The notes: generated from the sequence alone by a model not told the origin. A stretch of 64,000 nt of DNA from Actinomycetales bacterium SN12 (GCA_002837415.1 PJCV01000007.1:1-64000), one strand, 5' to 3'. Shown: positions 22,953-32,160, numbered from the stretch's first letter. Program-made: numbers and translations.

Positions 22953-23669
22953 TCAGCCGCCCAGGACTCCAGGGAAACGGGCGAGCAGGTCGTCGCCATC
23001 GACGGATGCGCCGAGGACCGCACGCTCGGTGCGCTCGTAGTCGTGCGGGTCGAAATACCCGGATGCTCGATACACGGCCATGCGATCGGCGAAGTCCTGA
23101 GGTGAGGCCTCGGGATGGAACTGCGTCGCGTACAGCCGCTCGCCGACGCGGTAGGCCTGCACGGTGCAGGCACCGTTCGTGGCGAGCAGCACTGCTCCGG
23201 GAGGAGTCTCGCGCGCTGACTCCTTGTGCGCGGTGAACACCGACAGCGACGGACCTCCGGGGCCGAACAGGGGATCCTCGAGGCCGGCGCTGGTGAGCTG
23301 CACGGTGGTCGCACTGGCCTGCTCGGGCTGATCCGTGTGCACGCTGCCGCCGAGCATCCGCGTCACGACTCCGATCCCGTAGCAGGTGAACAGCGCAGTC
23401 GCATGGCCGTCGAGCGATCGACGGGCGATGCGCTCGAGGTCGTGCTCGACCGCCAGCTGGGGCTCGCCCTTCTCGGCATCCGTCACGTTGAACGGCGACC
23501 CGCCGATGACGAAGCCGTCGTACTGCTGCCACTCCACGGTCTCCAGTGCGGCATGCAGCAGATCGACGCGGTCGAGCGTCCTGAGGCCGAGCCCGCGACG
23601 GAACGAGCGGTGCTCAGCATCCGCCGCGCTCCGCTCGGGTCGAACGCAGACGTACAGCACCGAGGACAT
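22953..23669 (-). CDS. class I glutamine amidotransferase-like protein
   Basis: Protein of 238 residues with the full GATase-1 triad: Cys96 in FTCYGIGV, His185 and Glu187 in TQFHPEAS. It resembles free-standing GMP-synthase-like amidotransferases that release ammonia from glutamine or act on related gamma-glutamyl bonds. No acceptor domain is fused or adjacent, so the reaction is unknown. ATG 23669 has TAGACT six bases upstream (leaderless). Transcribed after the effector-domain gene but in its own unit. Confidence 0.85.
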   Translation of the reverse strand: MSSVLYVCVRPERSAADAEHRSFRRGLGLRTLDRVDLLHAALETVEWQQYDGFVIGGSPFNVTDAEKGEPQLAVEHDLERIARRSLDGHATALFTCYGIGVVTRMLGGSVHTDQPEQASATTVQLTSAGLEDPLFGPGGPSLSVFTAHKESARETPPGAVLLATNGACTVQAYRVGERLYATQFHPEASPQDFADRMAVYRASGYFDPHDYERTERAVLGASVDGDDLLARFPGVLGG

Positions 23670-23675
23670 GCGCCG

Positions 23676-23681
23676 AGTCTA
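23676..23681 (-). promoter_or_regulatory. -10 element, leaderless promoter
   Basis: TAGACT on the minus strand, six bases before ATG 23669. Confidence 0.65.
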
Positions 23682-23713
23682 TTGGCCCGCATGCCGGCCG
23701 CCGCGCCGACGGC

Positions 23714-24442
23714 TCAGCGCGACGAGTTCGCGGTGCGCCCGCGCACGATCCCGATGAACGTCTCCACATCGGCGGTGGTCGCCTCACGCGGCCAGGCCAG
23801 CGCGACCGTCGACGTGCGTCCACCGAGGAGCGGGCGGTAGTCGACGTCCTTGCGCTGGTGCAGCCGGGCGAGCGACATCGGCACCACGAGGATGCCGACC
23901 CCGGATGCGACGGTCGCGACGGCGTCTTCGGTGCTCGCGATCGTCGGGAACGACGGCGCCTGCGTCGGCAGATCGAGCGGGCCGAGCACGTCGTCGCCGG
24001 GCGCGATCAGCACCTGCCCGGCGAGGTCGTCTGCCGTCAGCCGATCGGTCGCCATCAGGAAGGAGTCGACGGACGCCACGACCACGGGCACCTCGTCGTA
24101 GAGCGGAATCACATGCAGCTCGTCAGGGTCGTCGAGCGGCAGGCGCACCAGAGCGGCATCGAGATCGTCGAGGGCCGCGCGCTGACCGGCGACGGCGATG
24201 GGCACGAGCTCGATGTCGACGTGCGGCATCCGCTCCTTCCAGGCATCCACCCACTTGCCAGGAGTGGCGCCGGGGATCACACCGAGGCGGAAGGTGCGCG
24301 GTGTCTCATCGGCCGGCGGCGCGGGCGCGGGCTGCGGTGCGGGGCGCGGACTGCGCTTCTGTGTCGGCTTCTGCGGCGGCTTCTGCGTCTTCGCGGGGCG
24401 CGGCCGCCCGCCCTTCGGAGCGCGGCGGCGGTCGTTCTTCAC
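23714..24442 (-). CDS. LysR-type substrate-binding domain protein without HTH
   Basis: Protein of 242 residues. Residues about 50-235 have the periplasmic-binding fold of LysR effector domains (RTFRLGVIPGATPGKWVDAW, LDAALVRLPLD, PVVVASVDSFL, TVASGVGILVVPMSLAR), but the DNA-binding helix-turn-helix is missing. In its place are 45 residues rich in Lys, Arg, Pro and Gln. GTG 24442 is supported by TACGCT six bases upstream, and no HTH is encoded in the 70 bases before it. It may sense a ligand and act on another protein, or the basic tail may bind nucleic acid non-specifically. Known family; unknown role. Confidence 0.8.
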   Translation of the reverse strand: MKNDRRRAPKGGRPRPAKTQKPPQKPTQKRSPRPAPQPAPAPPADETPRTFRLGVIPGATPGKWVDAWKERMPHVDIELVPIAVAGQRAALDDLDAALVRLPLDDPDELHVIPLYDEVPVVVASVDSFLMATDRLTADDLAGQVLIAPGDDVLGPLDLPTQAPSFPTIASTEDAVATVASGVGILVVPMSLARLHQRKDVDYRPLLGGRTSTVALAWPREATTADVETFIGIVRGRTANSSR

Positions 24443-24448
24443 CGGTTC

Positions 24449-24454
24449 AGCGTA
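24449..24454 (-). promoter_or_regulatory. -10 element, leaderless promoter
   Basis: TACGCT on the minus strand, six bases before GTG 24442. Confidence 0.6.
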
Positions 24455-24511
24455 CCTGCCGTGTCGCCCTGGGCGGTCGGGTGGCCGCTCTCGCCGCCCC
24501 GGCGCGCGACA

Positions 24512-25276
24512 TCACCCCTGCGGACGGATCGCGACGCAGCAGCGTCCCGCGTGCGGCTCGCCGTGCGCCTGCAGCTGGTCGCAGTGCAAGCCGTCGAGCA
24601 CACCGCGCAGCAGCGAAAGGTTGGCGGAGCAGACCAGCTCGGTGTGCTCGCGGGCGAGCGAGTCGAACGGGCAGTTGGCGAGGATGACGGCGTCGCCGTT
24701 CTCATCGGATTCGCGTCGCGGCTCGTAGCCCTGGGCGGTCAGCACGGCGGTGAGGCGGTCGGTCTGGTCGTGAGTCCCGGCGTCGGCTTCCCCGGCATCG
24801 GTGCCTCCGGCGTCGGTGGCTCCGGCGTGAGCTTCTCCGGCGCGGGCTTCTCCGGCGTCGGGGGCGGACGCCGCGATCGATCGTCCCTGCTCCTGCGAGA
24901 CCGCATCGAGGGCATCCCGCAACGGCATCCCGTCGGCGGCGCGCTCGATCGCGCCGGCGAGCACGTGCCCGACCAGGTCGTAGCGGCGCTCCGGGAGCGA
25001 GATGCTCACGGTGCCGTCGGCCCGTCGATAGAGCTTCGACGGGCGCCCGGCGCCGGGGCCGGTTCGGCCGCTCAGACGGCGGAACTCGGTCTCGAGAAGC
25101 CCGGCCTCCACGAGGCGGTCGAGGTGGAAGCGCGCCATGTGCGTCGGCACGCCCACCGCGGTCGCGGCGGCCTCGCGGGTGACCGCATCCGGCTGGCTGA
25201 CGACGTGTTCGTAGAGCGCCTGCCGAGTCTCGTCGGCGAGGGTTCCGATACTCGACGCCCGTGCGGTGATGTCCAT
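24512..25276 (-). CDS. winged-helix regulator with C-terminal cysteine cluster (SufR-like)
   Basis: Regulator of 254 residues: winged helix at about 10-85 (TREAAATAVGVPTHMARFHLDRLVEAGLL, then a wing RLSGRTGPGAGRPSKLYR), a central helical domain, a low-complexity Ala/Gly/Asp insert at about 138-168, and a C-terminal domain with Cys202, 216, 232, 246 and 247 in NCPFDSLAREHTELVC, LHCDQ and RCCVAI. This cysteine pattern matches regulators of the SufR type that bind an iron-sulfur cluster. ATG 25276 follows GGAGGG. No suf genes are nearby, so the target is unknown. Confidence 0.78.
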   Translation of the reverse strand: MDITARASSIGTLADETRQALYEHVVSQPDAVTREAAATAVGVPTHMARFHLDRLVEAGLLETEFRRLSGRTGPGAGRPSKLYRRADGTVSISLPERRYDLVGHVLAGAIERAADGMPLRDALDAVSQEQGRSIAASAPDAGEARAGEAHAGATDAGGTDAGEADAGTHDQTDRLTAVLTAQGYEPRRESDENGDAVILANCPFDSLAREHTELVCSANLSLLRGVLDGLHCDQLQAHGEPHAGRCCVAIRPQG

Positions 25277-25293
25277 GGCCGACCCTCCGCGGT

Positions 25294-25332
25294 ATCTGTT
25301 CTATTTCAGATTCTAGACACTTTTAGAGTGAT
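25294..25332. promoter_or_regulatory. AT-rich upstream region with inverted repeat
   Basis: Upstream of the cysteine-cluster regulator a short AT-rich stretch (TTCTATTTCAGATTCTAGAC) leads into CACTTTTAGAGTG, an imperfect inverted repeat (CACT/AGTG). This composition is unusual here and marks the promoter/operator of the regulator, possibly autoregulated. Confidence 0.4.
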
Positions 25333-25360
25333 CTCCGACCGAGTCTCGCCAGGCGCAGAA

Positions 25361-25392
25361 GAGCCCGCCGGTCGATGCGACCAGGCGGGCTC
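25361..25392 (-). terminator. terminator of the beta-helix gene
   Basis: GAGCCCGCC at 25361-25369 pairs with GGCGGGCTC at 25384-25392, and GGTCG/CGACC continue the stem inward (14 pairs with one bulge, loop ATG). It stands 13 bases after the minus-strand stop at 25406. Confidence 0.8.
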
Positions 25393-25405
25393 GGGTGAAG
25401 GGGCA

Positions 25406-25813
25406 TCAGGCGGCGAGCCAGAGTCCCTTCCGGTCGGTGATGACCGTCAGACCAGGGGCGACGCTCTCGTCGTGCCCGATGCGGGTGCCTCGCGCGACTT
25501 GCGCCCCCGCGCCGATGTCGGTGCGGACGCCGATCCACGCGCCGTCGCCGACGGCTGCCCCCGCGCCGATGTGCGCGTGTGCGTCGATCGTCGCGTTCTC
25601 GCCGATCACGGCATCCGGCTCCACCCACGCGCCGCGCGCGACCCGCGCTCCGGCGCCCACTCGAGCGCCGGGCTCGACATAGGCGCCGGCTTCGATGAGA
25701 GCCTTCGGATGCACCTTCGCGCCGTGCGCGACGAGTCCGCGGCCGTTGACGTGCTTGCGGTATCGCAGCGTGGCGCCCTGGTCGTCCTCGATATCGATGT
25801 AGTTCTTGCCCAC
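25406..25813 (-). CDS. hexapeptide-repeat (left-handed beta-helix) protein
   Basis: Protein of 135 residues. From about 30 onward it is built of hexapeptide turns ([A/V]x-x-G-A-x): HGAKVHPKALIEAGAYVEP, GARVGAGARVARGAWVEP, DAVIGENATIDAHAHIGAG, AVGDGAWIGVRTDIGAG. This is the left-handed beta-helix of acyltransferases and gamma-carbonic anhydrases, but it is short and lacks a recognisable active-site His loop, so a structural or binding role is also possible. GTG 25813 is preceded by GGAGGAAAC. Own terminator downstream. Confidence 0.8.
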   Translation of the reverse strand: MGKNYIDIEDDQGATLRYRKHVNGRGLVAHGAKVHPKALIEAGAYVEPGARVGAGARVARGAWVEPDAVIGENATIDAHAHIGAGAAVGDGAWIGVRTDIGAGAQVARGTRIGHDESVAPGLTVITDRKGLWLAA

Positions 25814-25892
25814 GTTTCCTCCCGTGCCCGGAGTCTTCCGGATATATCTACAACCAGGAGGGGGGTTGATTCATTCCCCGTTTGGGATTAGC

Positions 25893-26666
25893 TCACCGCT
25901 GGCAGTTCGGGCACCAGAATGTGATGCGCTCGCGGGTCGGATCAGCACCCAGCTCGCCCTTGCGGATGGGCGTGCCGCAGCGCCGGCAGGAGCGCCCCGA
26001 GCGACCGTAGACCCAGTCGGTGAAGCCGCGCCTGGCGTCACCGGTGAAGGTGCGATCCATTCGGTCACGGTTCGCCTGGATGGTTCGCACGCCGAGGTCG
26101 AGCAGTGCGGGGACATCGACGTCCGGCGTCGGCGTCTCGGGCCGGATGCCGCGCAGGAACAGCAGCTCCGCCGCATACTCGTTGCCGAACCCGGCGACGT
26201 TGCGCTGGTCGAGCAGGGCGACGTGAATCGGGCGCGTGTCGGCGCTGAGCCGTCGGATCGCCTCGTCGCGATCCCAGTCCTCTGCGAGCGGATCGGGTCC
26301 GAGATAGTCGACCAGCTCGCCCTCGTCGCGGGTGCGCACGAGCTTCACCTCGGCGATGTCGACCCCCACGGCCTCGTGCTCGGCGGTGCCGACGATCGCG
26401 CGCACCTTGAACGCGGGGTGACGCCACTTCTCGCCGGGGCGGTAGGTGAACCACGCGCCGTCCATGCGCAGATGGGAATGCAGGGTGAAGTCGCCGATCC
26501 GCATCAGCAGGTGCTTCCCACGCGGAACGACATCGTGCACCGTCTGACCCGTGAGGTCGGCGGTCGCGAGGCGTGGCACGCGCAGGTCGAAGCGCGTCAC
26601 CTCCTGCTCGCGCAGTGCCGCGTCGAGCCGCTTCGCCGCGCGGTAGATCGTGTCGCCCTCAGGCAT
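25893..26666 (-). CDS. nei: Fpg/Nei-family DNA glycosylase, endonuclease VIII type
   Basis: DNA repair enzyme of 257 residues that removes oxidised bases and nicks the strand. Catalytic Pro2-Glu3 (MPEGDTIYRAAKRLD), the helix-two-turn-helix (NEYAAELLFLRGIRPETP) and the C-terminal zinc finger CRRCGTPIRKG...WCPNCQR are all visible. The MPEGDTIYR start is typical of the actinobacterial Nei1/Nei2 group rather than of MutM. It overlaps the end of the upstream EI24 gene by eight bases, so it is the last gene of the lhr-EI24-nei unit. Confidence 0.93.
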   Translation of the reverse strand: MPEGDTIYRAAKRLDAALREQEVTRFDLRVPRLATADLTGQTVHDVVPRGKHLLMRIGDFTLHSHLRMDGAWFTYRPGEKWRHPAFKVRAIVGTAEHEAVGVDIAEVKLVRTRDEGELVDYLGPDPLAEDWDRDEAIRRLSADTRPIHVALLDQRNVAGFGNEYAAELLFLRGIRPETPTPDVDVPALLDLGVRTIQANRDRMDRTFTGDARRGFTDWVYGRSGRSCRRCGTPIRKGELGADPTRERITFWCPNCQR

Positions 26667-27414
26667 GGCGCGCCGCCGTCGGTGTGCGATGAGCCAGAAG
26701 GTCCCGCGCCAGCACGGTGGCGCCGGCGACCGCCGTCGGCATGATGAACACCGCGCCGAGCGGCACCATGAAGCACAGCTGGGTGGCCGCGCCGAAGCCG
26801 AGCAGGCGTGCGCGACGCTGCGCGAAGAGCCCCGAGCGCTCGACGCTCGGGATATCCCGGGCGTTCAGAGCCCGGCCGGTGAGCTCGCGGGCGAGCAGCC
26901 GTCCCGTCAGCAGCACGCTCGTGACGGCGGCGAGTGGGGCGCCGACGAGGGGCACGAAGCCCATCGCGAGGGCCAGCACAGCGACCAGCGCGCCGAGGGC
27001 GATCAGGCGGATGCTCTCGCCGAGCGCCACCAGGAATCCGCCGTCCCCCTCGGGGACATCGCCGCCGAGGTCGGTCTCGATGGCACGCCAGATCCGCTGG
27101 TAGAAGGGGTCGCCGATCAGCAGGGTGAGCGCCGTGAAGGTCACGCTCGCCAGCACCAGCACGGCGATCGCCGCGACCACGCCGATGGCGGTGCGCAGGG
27201 CATCCCGCCAGAACGGCGCCCACCCATCGGCGAACGGCGTCGCCCACGCGGTGATGCCGCCGAGGTTCAGCAGCAGCGGAATGATCGCGGCGGCCAGCAG
27301 GACGAGCGCGATGAGGCCCGGCACAAGGCCCAGCGCCATCAGCCCCGGGCGCCGTCGCCAGTATCCGAAGCCGCGCCCGAGGTAGCGGACGCCGGTGAAG
27401 AACTCGCTGACCAT
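26659..27414 (-). CDS. EI24/CysZ-like membrane protein
   Basis: Membrane protein of 251 residues with about five hydrophobic segments and the EI24 layout: MVSEFFTGVRYLGRGFGYWRRRPGLM, a long first span, DPFYQRIWRAIE in the middle, and RELTGRALNARDIPSVERS before the last spans. CysZ members import sulfate; most actinobacterial members are untested. ATG 27414 is preferred to a TTG at 27426. It directly follows lhr and overlaps nei. Confidence 0.82.
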   Translation of the reverse strand: MVSEFFTGVRYLGRGFGYWRRRPGLMALGLVPGLIALVLLAAAIIPLLLNLGGITAWATPFADGWAPFWRDALRTAIGVVAAIAVLVLASVTFTALTLLIGDPFYQRIWRAIETDLGGDVPEGDGGFLVALGESIRLIALGALVAVLALAMGFVPLVGAPLAAVTSVLLTGRLLARELTGRALNARDIPSVERSGLFAQRRARLLGFGAATQLCFMVPLGAVFIMPTAVAGATVLARDLLAHRTPTAARHA

Positions 27415-27426
27415 GGGTGAAGTCAA

Positions 27427-30400
27427 TCAGACGGCTTTACGCAGGGCGTAGCCGCGCGGCGTCGCCACGAACCCGGCTTCCTGCAGGGCGAAGGCGAACG
27501 GCGTGCCATACACGCCCTCGCCGTTGATCTTCTCCACCGTCAGGGTTTCGAGCCGGCGTGCTCTCGAGGTGGCGGCCAGGTCAGCGGTGGCCGCCTTCAG
27601 GACGTCGGGGTTGTCGTCGAAGGCCAGCACGGTGCGGCCACCTCGCTCGAGATACAGCACGAGTGCACCGTCGACGAGCACGACCAGCCCACCGGCCTTC
27701 CGCCCGGGGCGGTGCGATACCGTCTCCAATCTCGGCCACGAGAGAGCGGCCCCATAGGGATTGGCCGGATCGGTGGCCGCGAGAGTGACCGCATTGCGCG
27801 GCGGCGGGTCGGCGAGTCCGGCGAAGGTGCGCAGTCGGTCGACCGTGGTGGATGCCGCGAACTGGGCCGCTCCGAGCTTCTCGATCACGTACCCGCGGCG
27901 GCAGTGACCCGCTTCTTCGAACCCCGCGAGCACGCGGTACACCTGCGCGAAGCCGCCGGGAACCCCTTCCGCCTGCACCGCTCCACGAGTCACGACGCCG
28001 TAGCGGTCGAGCAGCAGTCCCGCGGTGACGGTCGCGCGGCGCGCGGCATCCGGATCGGTCTCCGGCAGCACCGCCCAGCGGCCACCCGCCCCGGCGGCCG
28101 AGGGCTGAGCAGTGGGGCGGGTGAGCGAGATGCCGCGGTACGTGCGGGTGCGCGGCGCCCGCCGTACGGTCTTGTGCGCCTGCGATCCTCCGGCGATGAG
28201 CGCGCGGACGGGAGCGAAGGTGTCGTTGGTGATGTGCCCCTGCCATGCCAGCGACCAGAGCGCCTCGAGCACCGACTGCTGATTCTCGGCCCCGGTCATC
28301 GCCTTGAGCGCGCCGGCGAACGAGGCGCCGCTGAGTCGCAGCACATCGAGCACCTTCTCTTCGAGGGAGCCCGCCGCCGGGGTCTCCTCGGCGACGGGAA
28401 GGGTGAACGGCGCGAGATCCGCCGGGTGCAGCGAGACCCAGCCGTCGCGACCCGGCAGTGATCCGTGACCTGCCCAGACGACCTCGCCGGCGGCGGTGAG
28501 CTCATCGAGCAAGGCGGGGGAGTAGTCGCGCACGCGGCCGGGCAGAACCAGGGACTCCCACGCGCTGGCGGGAATCGGCACCCCGGCGAACTGCTCGATC
28601 ACGCTGAGCACGCCGTCGACGCCTTCCGTCGGTCGGGTGAGGTGCTGCCAATCGGGCAGGAAGCGCGCGAAGGCCTGCGGGCTGACGGGCTCGACGCTGC
28701 CGCGGATCGCGGCGAGCGAGCGCATGCGCAGACGCCTCAGCACCTCGGCGTCGCACCACTCCTTCGAACCGTCGGCGGCGGCTGAGGCGGCGGGCAGGAA
28801 GAACCCGCTCGTGAGCCGGCCGGCCGACTCCAGCCGCTGGAGCGTGTGCCGGGCCACCGCCGCCCCGATGCCGAAGCGAGCGGCGACGTCTTCGGTCGTG
28901 AACGGACCGTGCGTGCGAGCATGCCGCGACACGAGGTCGCCCAGCGGGTCGGCCACGGGCTCGAGGAAGGCGACCGGGATGCCCGTGGGAAGCGCGACCC
29001 CGAGCGCGTCGCGCAGTCGCCCGGCGTCTTCGATCACCGAGAACCGGGCGCGGCCGGCGATCGTGACGGGAATGGCCCTGCGCGCGGAGACGAGCTCGGC
29101 GAGAAAGGCGGCAGCATCGTCAGCGGTCGCGGATCCGCGATCAGGCGCCACGGTTGAGGCATCCGCGGCTGCCGATGCTGAACTCTCGACGGCGGCCGCC
29201 GTGTCGGCGTCCGACGGGGTGCCCTCGAGCCGGAGCGCCACCTCCTCGGCATCCAGCGGCCCGAGCATGCGCAGCAGGTCTGCGACGCCTTCCACGCCGC
29301 GTACTCGCCGCTGCGGGTCGAGCCGCTGCGCCTCGCGCGCGAACTGCGCGATGACGTCGGGGTCGAGCAGCTCCCGCATCTCGACCGTGCCGAGCAGCTC
29401 TCCGAGCAGCGCCGGGTCGACCGACAGCGCGGCGGCACGGCGCTCCGCCAGCGGGGAGTCGCCTTCGTACATGAACGCGCCGACGTAGCCGAACAGCAGG
29501 TCGCGCGCGTAGGGGGAGGGTTGCCCGGGCTCGGTCTCGACGAGGCGGATGCGACGCTCGGCGATGTCGGTGATCAGTCGCCGCAGCGACGGCAGGTCGT
29601 AGACGTCCTGCAGCACTTCGCGCAGCGTCTCGAGGATCACCGGGAAGGTCGGATGCCGTCGCGCCACCTCGAGCAGCTGCGCAGAGCGCTGACGCTGCTG
29701 CCACAGCGGTGTGCGCTTGTTGGGGTTCATCCGCGGCATCAGCAGGGCACGCGCGGCGCATTCCCGGAACCGCGAGGCGAACAGCGCCGATCCGCCCACC
29801 TCGGCGGTCACGATCTGCTCGAGCTCGTCGGGGTCGAAGACGAACAGGTCCGCCCCCGGCGGCTGCGCATCGGCATCCGGGATGCGCACGATGATCCCGT
29901 CATCGCTCGCCACCGCCGAGCCCTCGACGCCGAGCCGCTCGCGCACCCGTGCGTTCAGCGCCAGCGCCCACGGCGCATGCACCTTCATGCCGTACGGGGA
30001 ATGCAGGATGATCCGCCAGTCGCCGACCTCGTCGCGGCCGCGCTCGACGGTGAGGGAGCGGTCGGTCGGCAGCGTTCCCGTCGCCTCGCGCTGCTCGGTC
30101 AGGTACCCCATGAGGTTGTCGCGCGCTCGCTCGTCGAGCCCCGCGTCGATCAGGCGCTGCTGAGCCTTGGCGGGCGCGGCGGTCGAGACCTCACGCGAGA
30201 ACCGTCCCAGTGCTTCACCCAGTTCGAAGGGGCGGCCGATGCCGTCGCCGTGCCAGAACGGCACCTTGCCCGGCTGGCCGTACGCCGGCAGCACGTTGAC
30301 GCGGTCGTGCGTGATCTCGGCGATGCGCCAGCTGGTGGTGCCGAGCGTGAAGACGTCGCCCACGCGCGATTCGTAGACCATCTCCTCGTCGAGCTCCCCG

Positions 30401-32160
30401 ACGCGGGCGCCGCTGGTCTCGCCCGCGACGAAGACGCCGAACAGTCCGCGGTCGGGGATGGTGCCGCCGCTGGTGACGGCGATGCGCTGTGCTCCCGGCC
30501 GGCCGGTCAGGGTTCCGGCATCCCGATCCCACACCACTCGCGGTCGCAGCTCGGCGAATTCGTCCGAGGGATACTTGCCCGCGAGCAGGTCGAGCGTCGC
30601 CTCATAGGCCGAGCGCGGGAGGGTCTGGAACGGCGCGCTGCGGCGCACGGTCTCGAACCACTCCTCGACGGAGATCGCCTCGAGTGCGCACGCGGCGACG
30701 GTCTGCTGCGCGAGGATGTCGAGCGGATTGCGCGGCACGGCGATCGCCTCGATCTGCCCCGCGAGCATCCGCTCGGTGACGATCGCGGTGTGCAGCACAT
30801 CGCCGCGGTGCTTGGGGAAGAGCGATGCCCGGCTGATCTCGCCGACCTGGTGGCCGGCGCGACCCACCCGCTGCAGGCCGGATGCCGCGGAAGGCGGGGC
30901 CTCGACCTGGATCACCATGTCGACCGCGCCCATGTCGATGCCGAGCTCGAGGCTGCTGGTCGCGACGACGCAGCGCAGCGCGCCCGACTTCAGCTCGTCC
31001 TCGACGATCGCCCGCTGCTCCTTCGACACCGACCCGTGATGCGCTTTCGCGAGAACCGGCTCCGCGCCCGCTGGGGCACCCGCCCGAGCTGCCCCCGGCG
31101 GAGCGGCGCTCTCAGGCACCGGCGCGCCGAGCCGCTCCGCGTAGATCTCGTTGAGCCGGCCGGTGAGGCGCTCGGCGAGTCGACGGGAGTTGGCGAACAC
31201 GATGGTCGAGCGGTTCTCGAGCACCCTGTCGACGATCGCCTCCTCGACATGCGGCCACACCGACCCGGTGATCTCGGTTGCCTGCCCTGAGCTTGCCGAA
31301 GGGTAATCGGCTGGCTCTCCAGTCTGGGTCCCTGGGCCTGTCGAAGGGCCCGGCGGCGGGGGAGGATTGCGCATGTCGTCGATGGGCACCACGACGCCGA
31401 GCTCGAAGGTCTTCACCGCGCGCGGCGCGACGATGTCGACGGGAGCCGACCCGCCGAGGAACCGCGCGACCTCGTCGATCGGGCGCACGGTGGCCGACAG
31501 CCCGATGCGCTGTGCCGGCTTCTCGGCCCCGCGCGCGGTGCGCAGCGCATCGAGCCGCTCGAGACTGACCGCCAGGTGCGCGCCGCGCTTGGTCGCAGCC
31601 ACTGCGTGCACCTCGTCGATGATCACCGTGTGCACGTTCTGCAGCGTCTCGCCCGCACGGCTGGTGAGCATGAGGTACAGCGACTCGGGGGTGGTGATGA
31701 GGATGTCGGGCGGGTCGCTCACGAGCTTGCGGCGATCGCTCGAGGTGGTGTCGCCCGAGCGCACGCCGACGGTGATCTCGGGGGCCGGTACGTCGAGGCG
31801 CCGCGCGGACTGCCCGATGCCGATCAGCGGTGAGCGCAGGTTGCGTTCGACGTCGACTCCCAGCGCCTTCAGGGGAGAGATGTAGAGAACACGGGTGCGT
31901 GCACTGCGCTCCTCGGCATCCGGTGCGGCATCCCCACCAGCAGTGCGTTCGCGGAACACGCTGTCGATCGCCCACAGGAACGCCGACAGGGTCTTCCCCG
32001 AACCCGTCGGCGCGACCACGAGCGCATTGCGCCCGGCCGAGATCGCGTCCCACGCACCCGACTGCGCGGGCGTGGGCGCGTCGAACGCCCCGCGGAACCA
32101 GTCCCGCGTCGCGGGCGTGAACCGGTCGAGCACGTCGTGCTCGGTCGAGGCGTCGCTCAT
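27427..32160 (-). CDS. lhr: Lhr-like ATP-dependent DNA helicase
   Basis: Large superfamily 2 helicase of 1577 residues, close to the length of Lhr proteins (about 1500), which unwind DNA or RNA-DNA hybrids in repair. Walker A PTGSGKT at 51-57, DEVH at 182-185, LSAT near 221, the helicase C domain with VGRAGHQVGEIS, then winged-helix and DUF4862-type C-terminal parts. Residues about 266-297 (proline-rich, STGPGTQTG, SASSGQATE) are an insertion made by two copies of the dispersed repeat, between the two RecA-like lobes. Start ATG 32160 has CAAGAT six bases upstream. Heads a unit with the EI24 and nei genes. Confidence 0.93.
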   Translation of the reverse strand: MSDASTEHDVLDRFTPATRDWFRGAFDAPTPAQSGAWDAISAGRNALVVAPTGSGKTLSAFLWAIDSVFRERTAGGDAAPDAEERSARTRVLYISPLKALGVDVERNLRSPLIGIGQSARRLDVPAPEITVGVRSGDTTSSDRRKLVSDPPDILITTPESLYLMLTSRAGETLQNVHTVIIDEVHAVAATKRGAHLAVSLERLDALRTARGAEKPAQRIGLSATVRPIDEVARFLGGSAPVDIVAPRAVKTFELGVVVPIDDMRNPPPPPGPSTGPGTQTGEPADYPSASSGQATEITGSVWPHVEEAIVDRVLENRSTIVFANSRRLAERLTGRLNEIYAERLGAPVPESAAPPGAARAGAPAGAEPVLAKAHHGSVSKEQRAIVEDELKSGALRCVVATSSLELGIDMGAVDMVIQVEAPPSAASGLQRVGRAGHQVGEISRASLFPKHRGDVLHTAIVTERMLAGQIEAIAVPRNPLDILAQQTVAACALEAISVEEWFETVRRSAPFQTLPRSAYEATLDLLAGKYPSDEFAELRPRVVWDRDAGTLTGRPGAQRIAVTSGGTIPDRGLFGVFVAGETSGARVGELDEEMVYESRVGDVFTLGTTSWRIAEITHDRVNVLPAYGQPGKVPFWHGDGIGRPFELGEALGRFSREVSTAAPAKAQQRLIDAGLDERARDNLMGYLTEQREATGTLPTDRSLTVERGRDEVGDWRIILHSPYGMKVHAPWALALNARVRERLGVEGSAVASDDGIIVRIPDADAQPPGADLFVFDPDELEQIVTAEVGGSALFASRFRECAARALLMPRMNPNKRTPLWQQRQRSAQLLEVARRHPTFPVILETLREVLQDVYDLPSLRRLITDIAERRIRLVETEPGQPSPYARDLLFGYVGAFMYEGDSPLAERRAAALSVDPALLGELLGTVEMRELLDPDVIAQFAREAQRLDPQRRVRGVEGVADLLRMLGPLDAEEVALRLEGTPSDADTAAAVESSASAAADASTVAPDRGSATADDAAAFLAELVSARRAIPVTIAGRARFSVIEDAGRLRDALGVALPTGIPVAFLEPVADPLGDLVSRHARTHGPFTTEDVAARFGIGAAVARHTLQRLESAGRLTSGFFLPAASAAADGSKEWCDAEVLRRLRMRSLAAIRGSVEPVSPQAFARFLPDWQHLTRPTEGVDGVLSVIEQFAGVPIPASAWESLVLPGRVRDYSPALLDELTAAGEVVWAGHGSLPGRDGWVSLHPADLAPFTLPVAEETPAAGSLEEKVLDVLRLSGASFAGALKAMTGAENQQSVLEALWSLAWQGHITNDTFAPVRALIAGGSQAHKTVRRAPRTRTYRGISLTRPTAQPSAAGAGGRWAVLPETDPDAARRATVTAGLLLDRYGVVTRGAVQAEGVPGGFAQVYRVLAGFEEAGHCRRGYVIEKLGAAQFAASTTVDRLRTFAGLADPPPRNAVTLAATDPANPYGAALSWPRLETVSHRPGRKAGGLVVLVDGALVLYLERGGRTVLAFDDNPDVLKAATADLAATSRARRLETLTVEKINGEGVYGTPFAFALQEAGFVATPRGYALRKAV
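31281..31349 (+). repeat. two dispersed repeats inside lhr
   Basis: CCTGCCCTGAGCTTGCCGAA at about 31281-31303 and GGGTCCCTGGGCCTGTCGAA at about 31326-31347. On the coding strand they read PSASSGQA and PSTGPGTQT, in frame, in the loop between helicase lobes. Confidence 0.85.

Noticed and set aside
25814..25892. tRNA or small RNA gene in the gap before nei
   Set aside because: No cloverleaf or conserved TTCGA arm can be drawn; it is only the promoter side of the beta-helix gene.
29521..31290. 589-codon open frame on the plus strand opposite lhr
   Set aside because: It mirrors the codon pattern of the real helicase gene; the protein is Arg/Asp/His-rich without domains, and the helicase on the other strand has all motifs. 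Long antisense frames are expected at this GC content.
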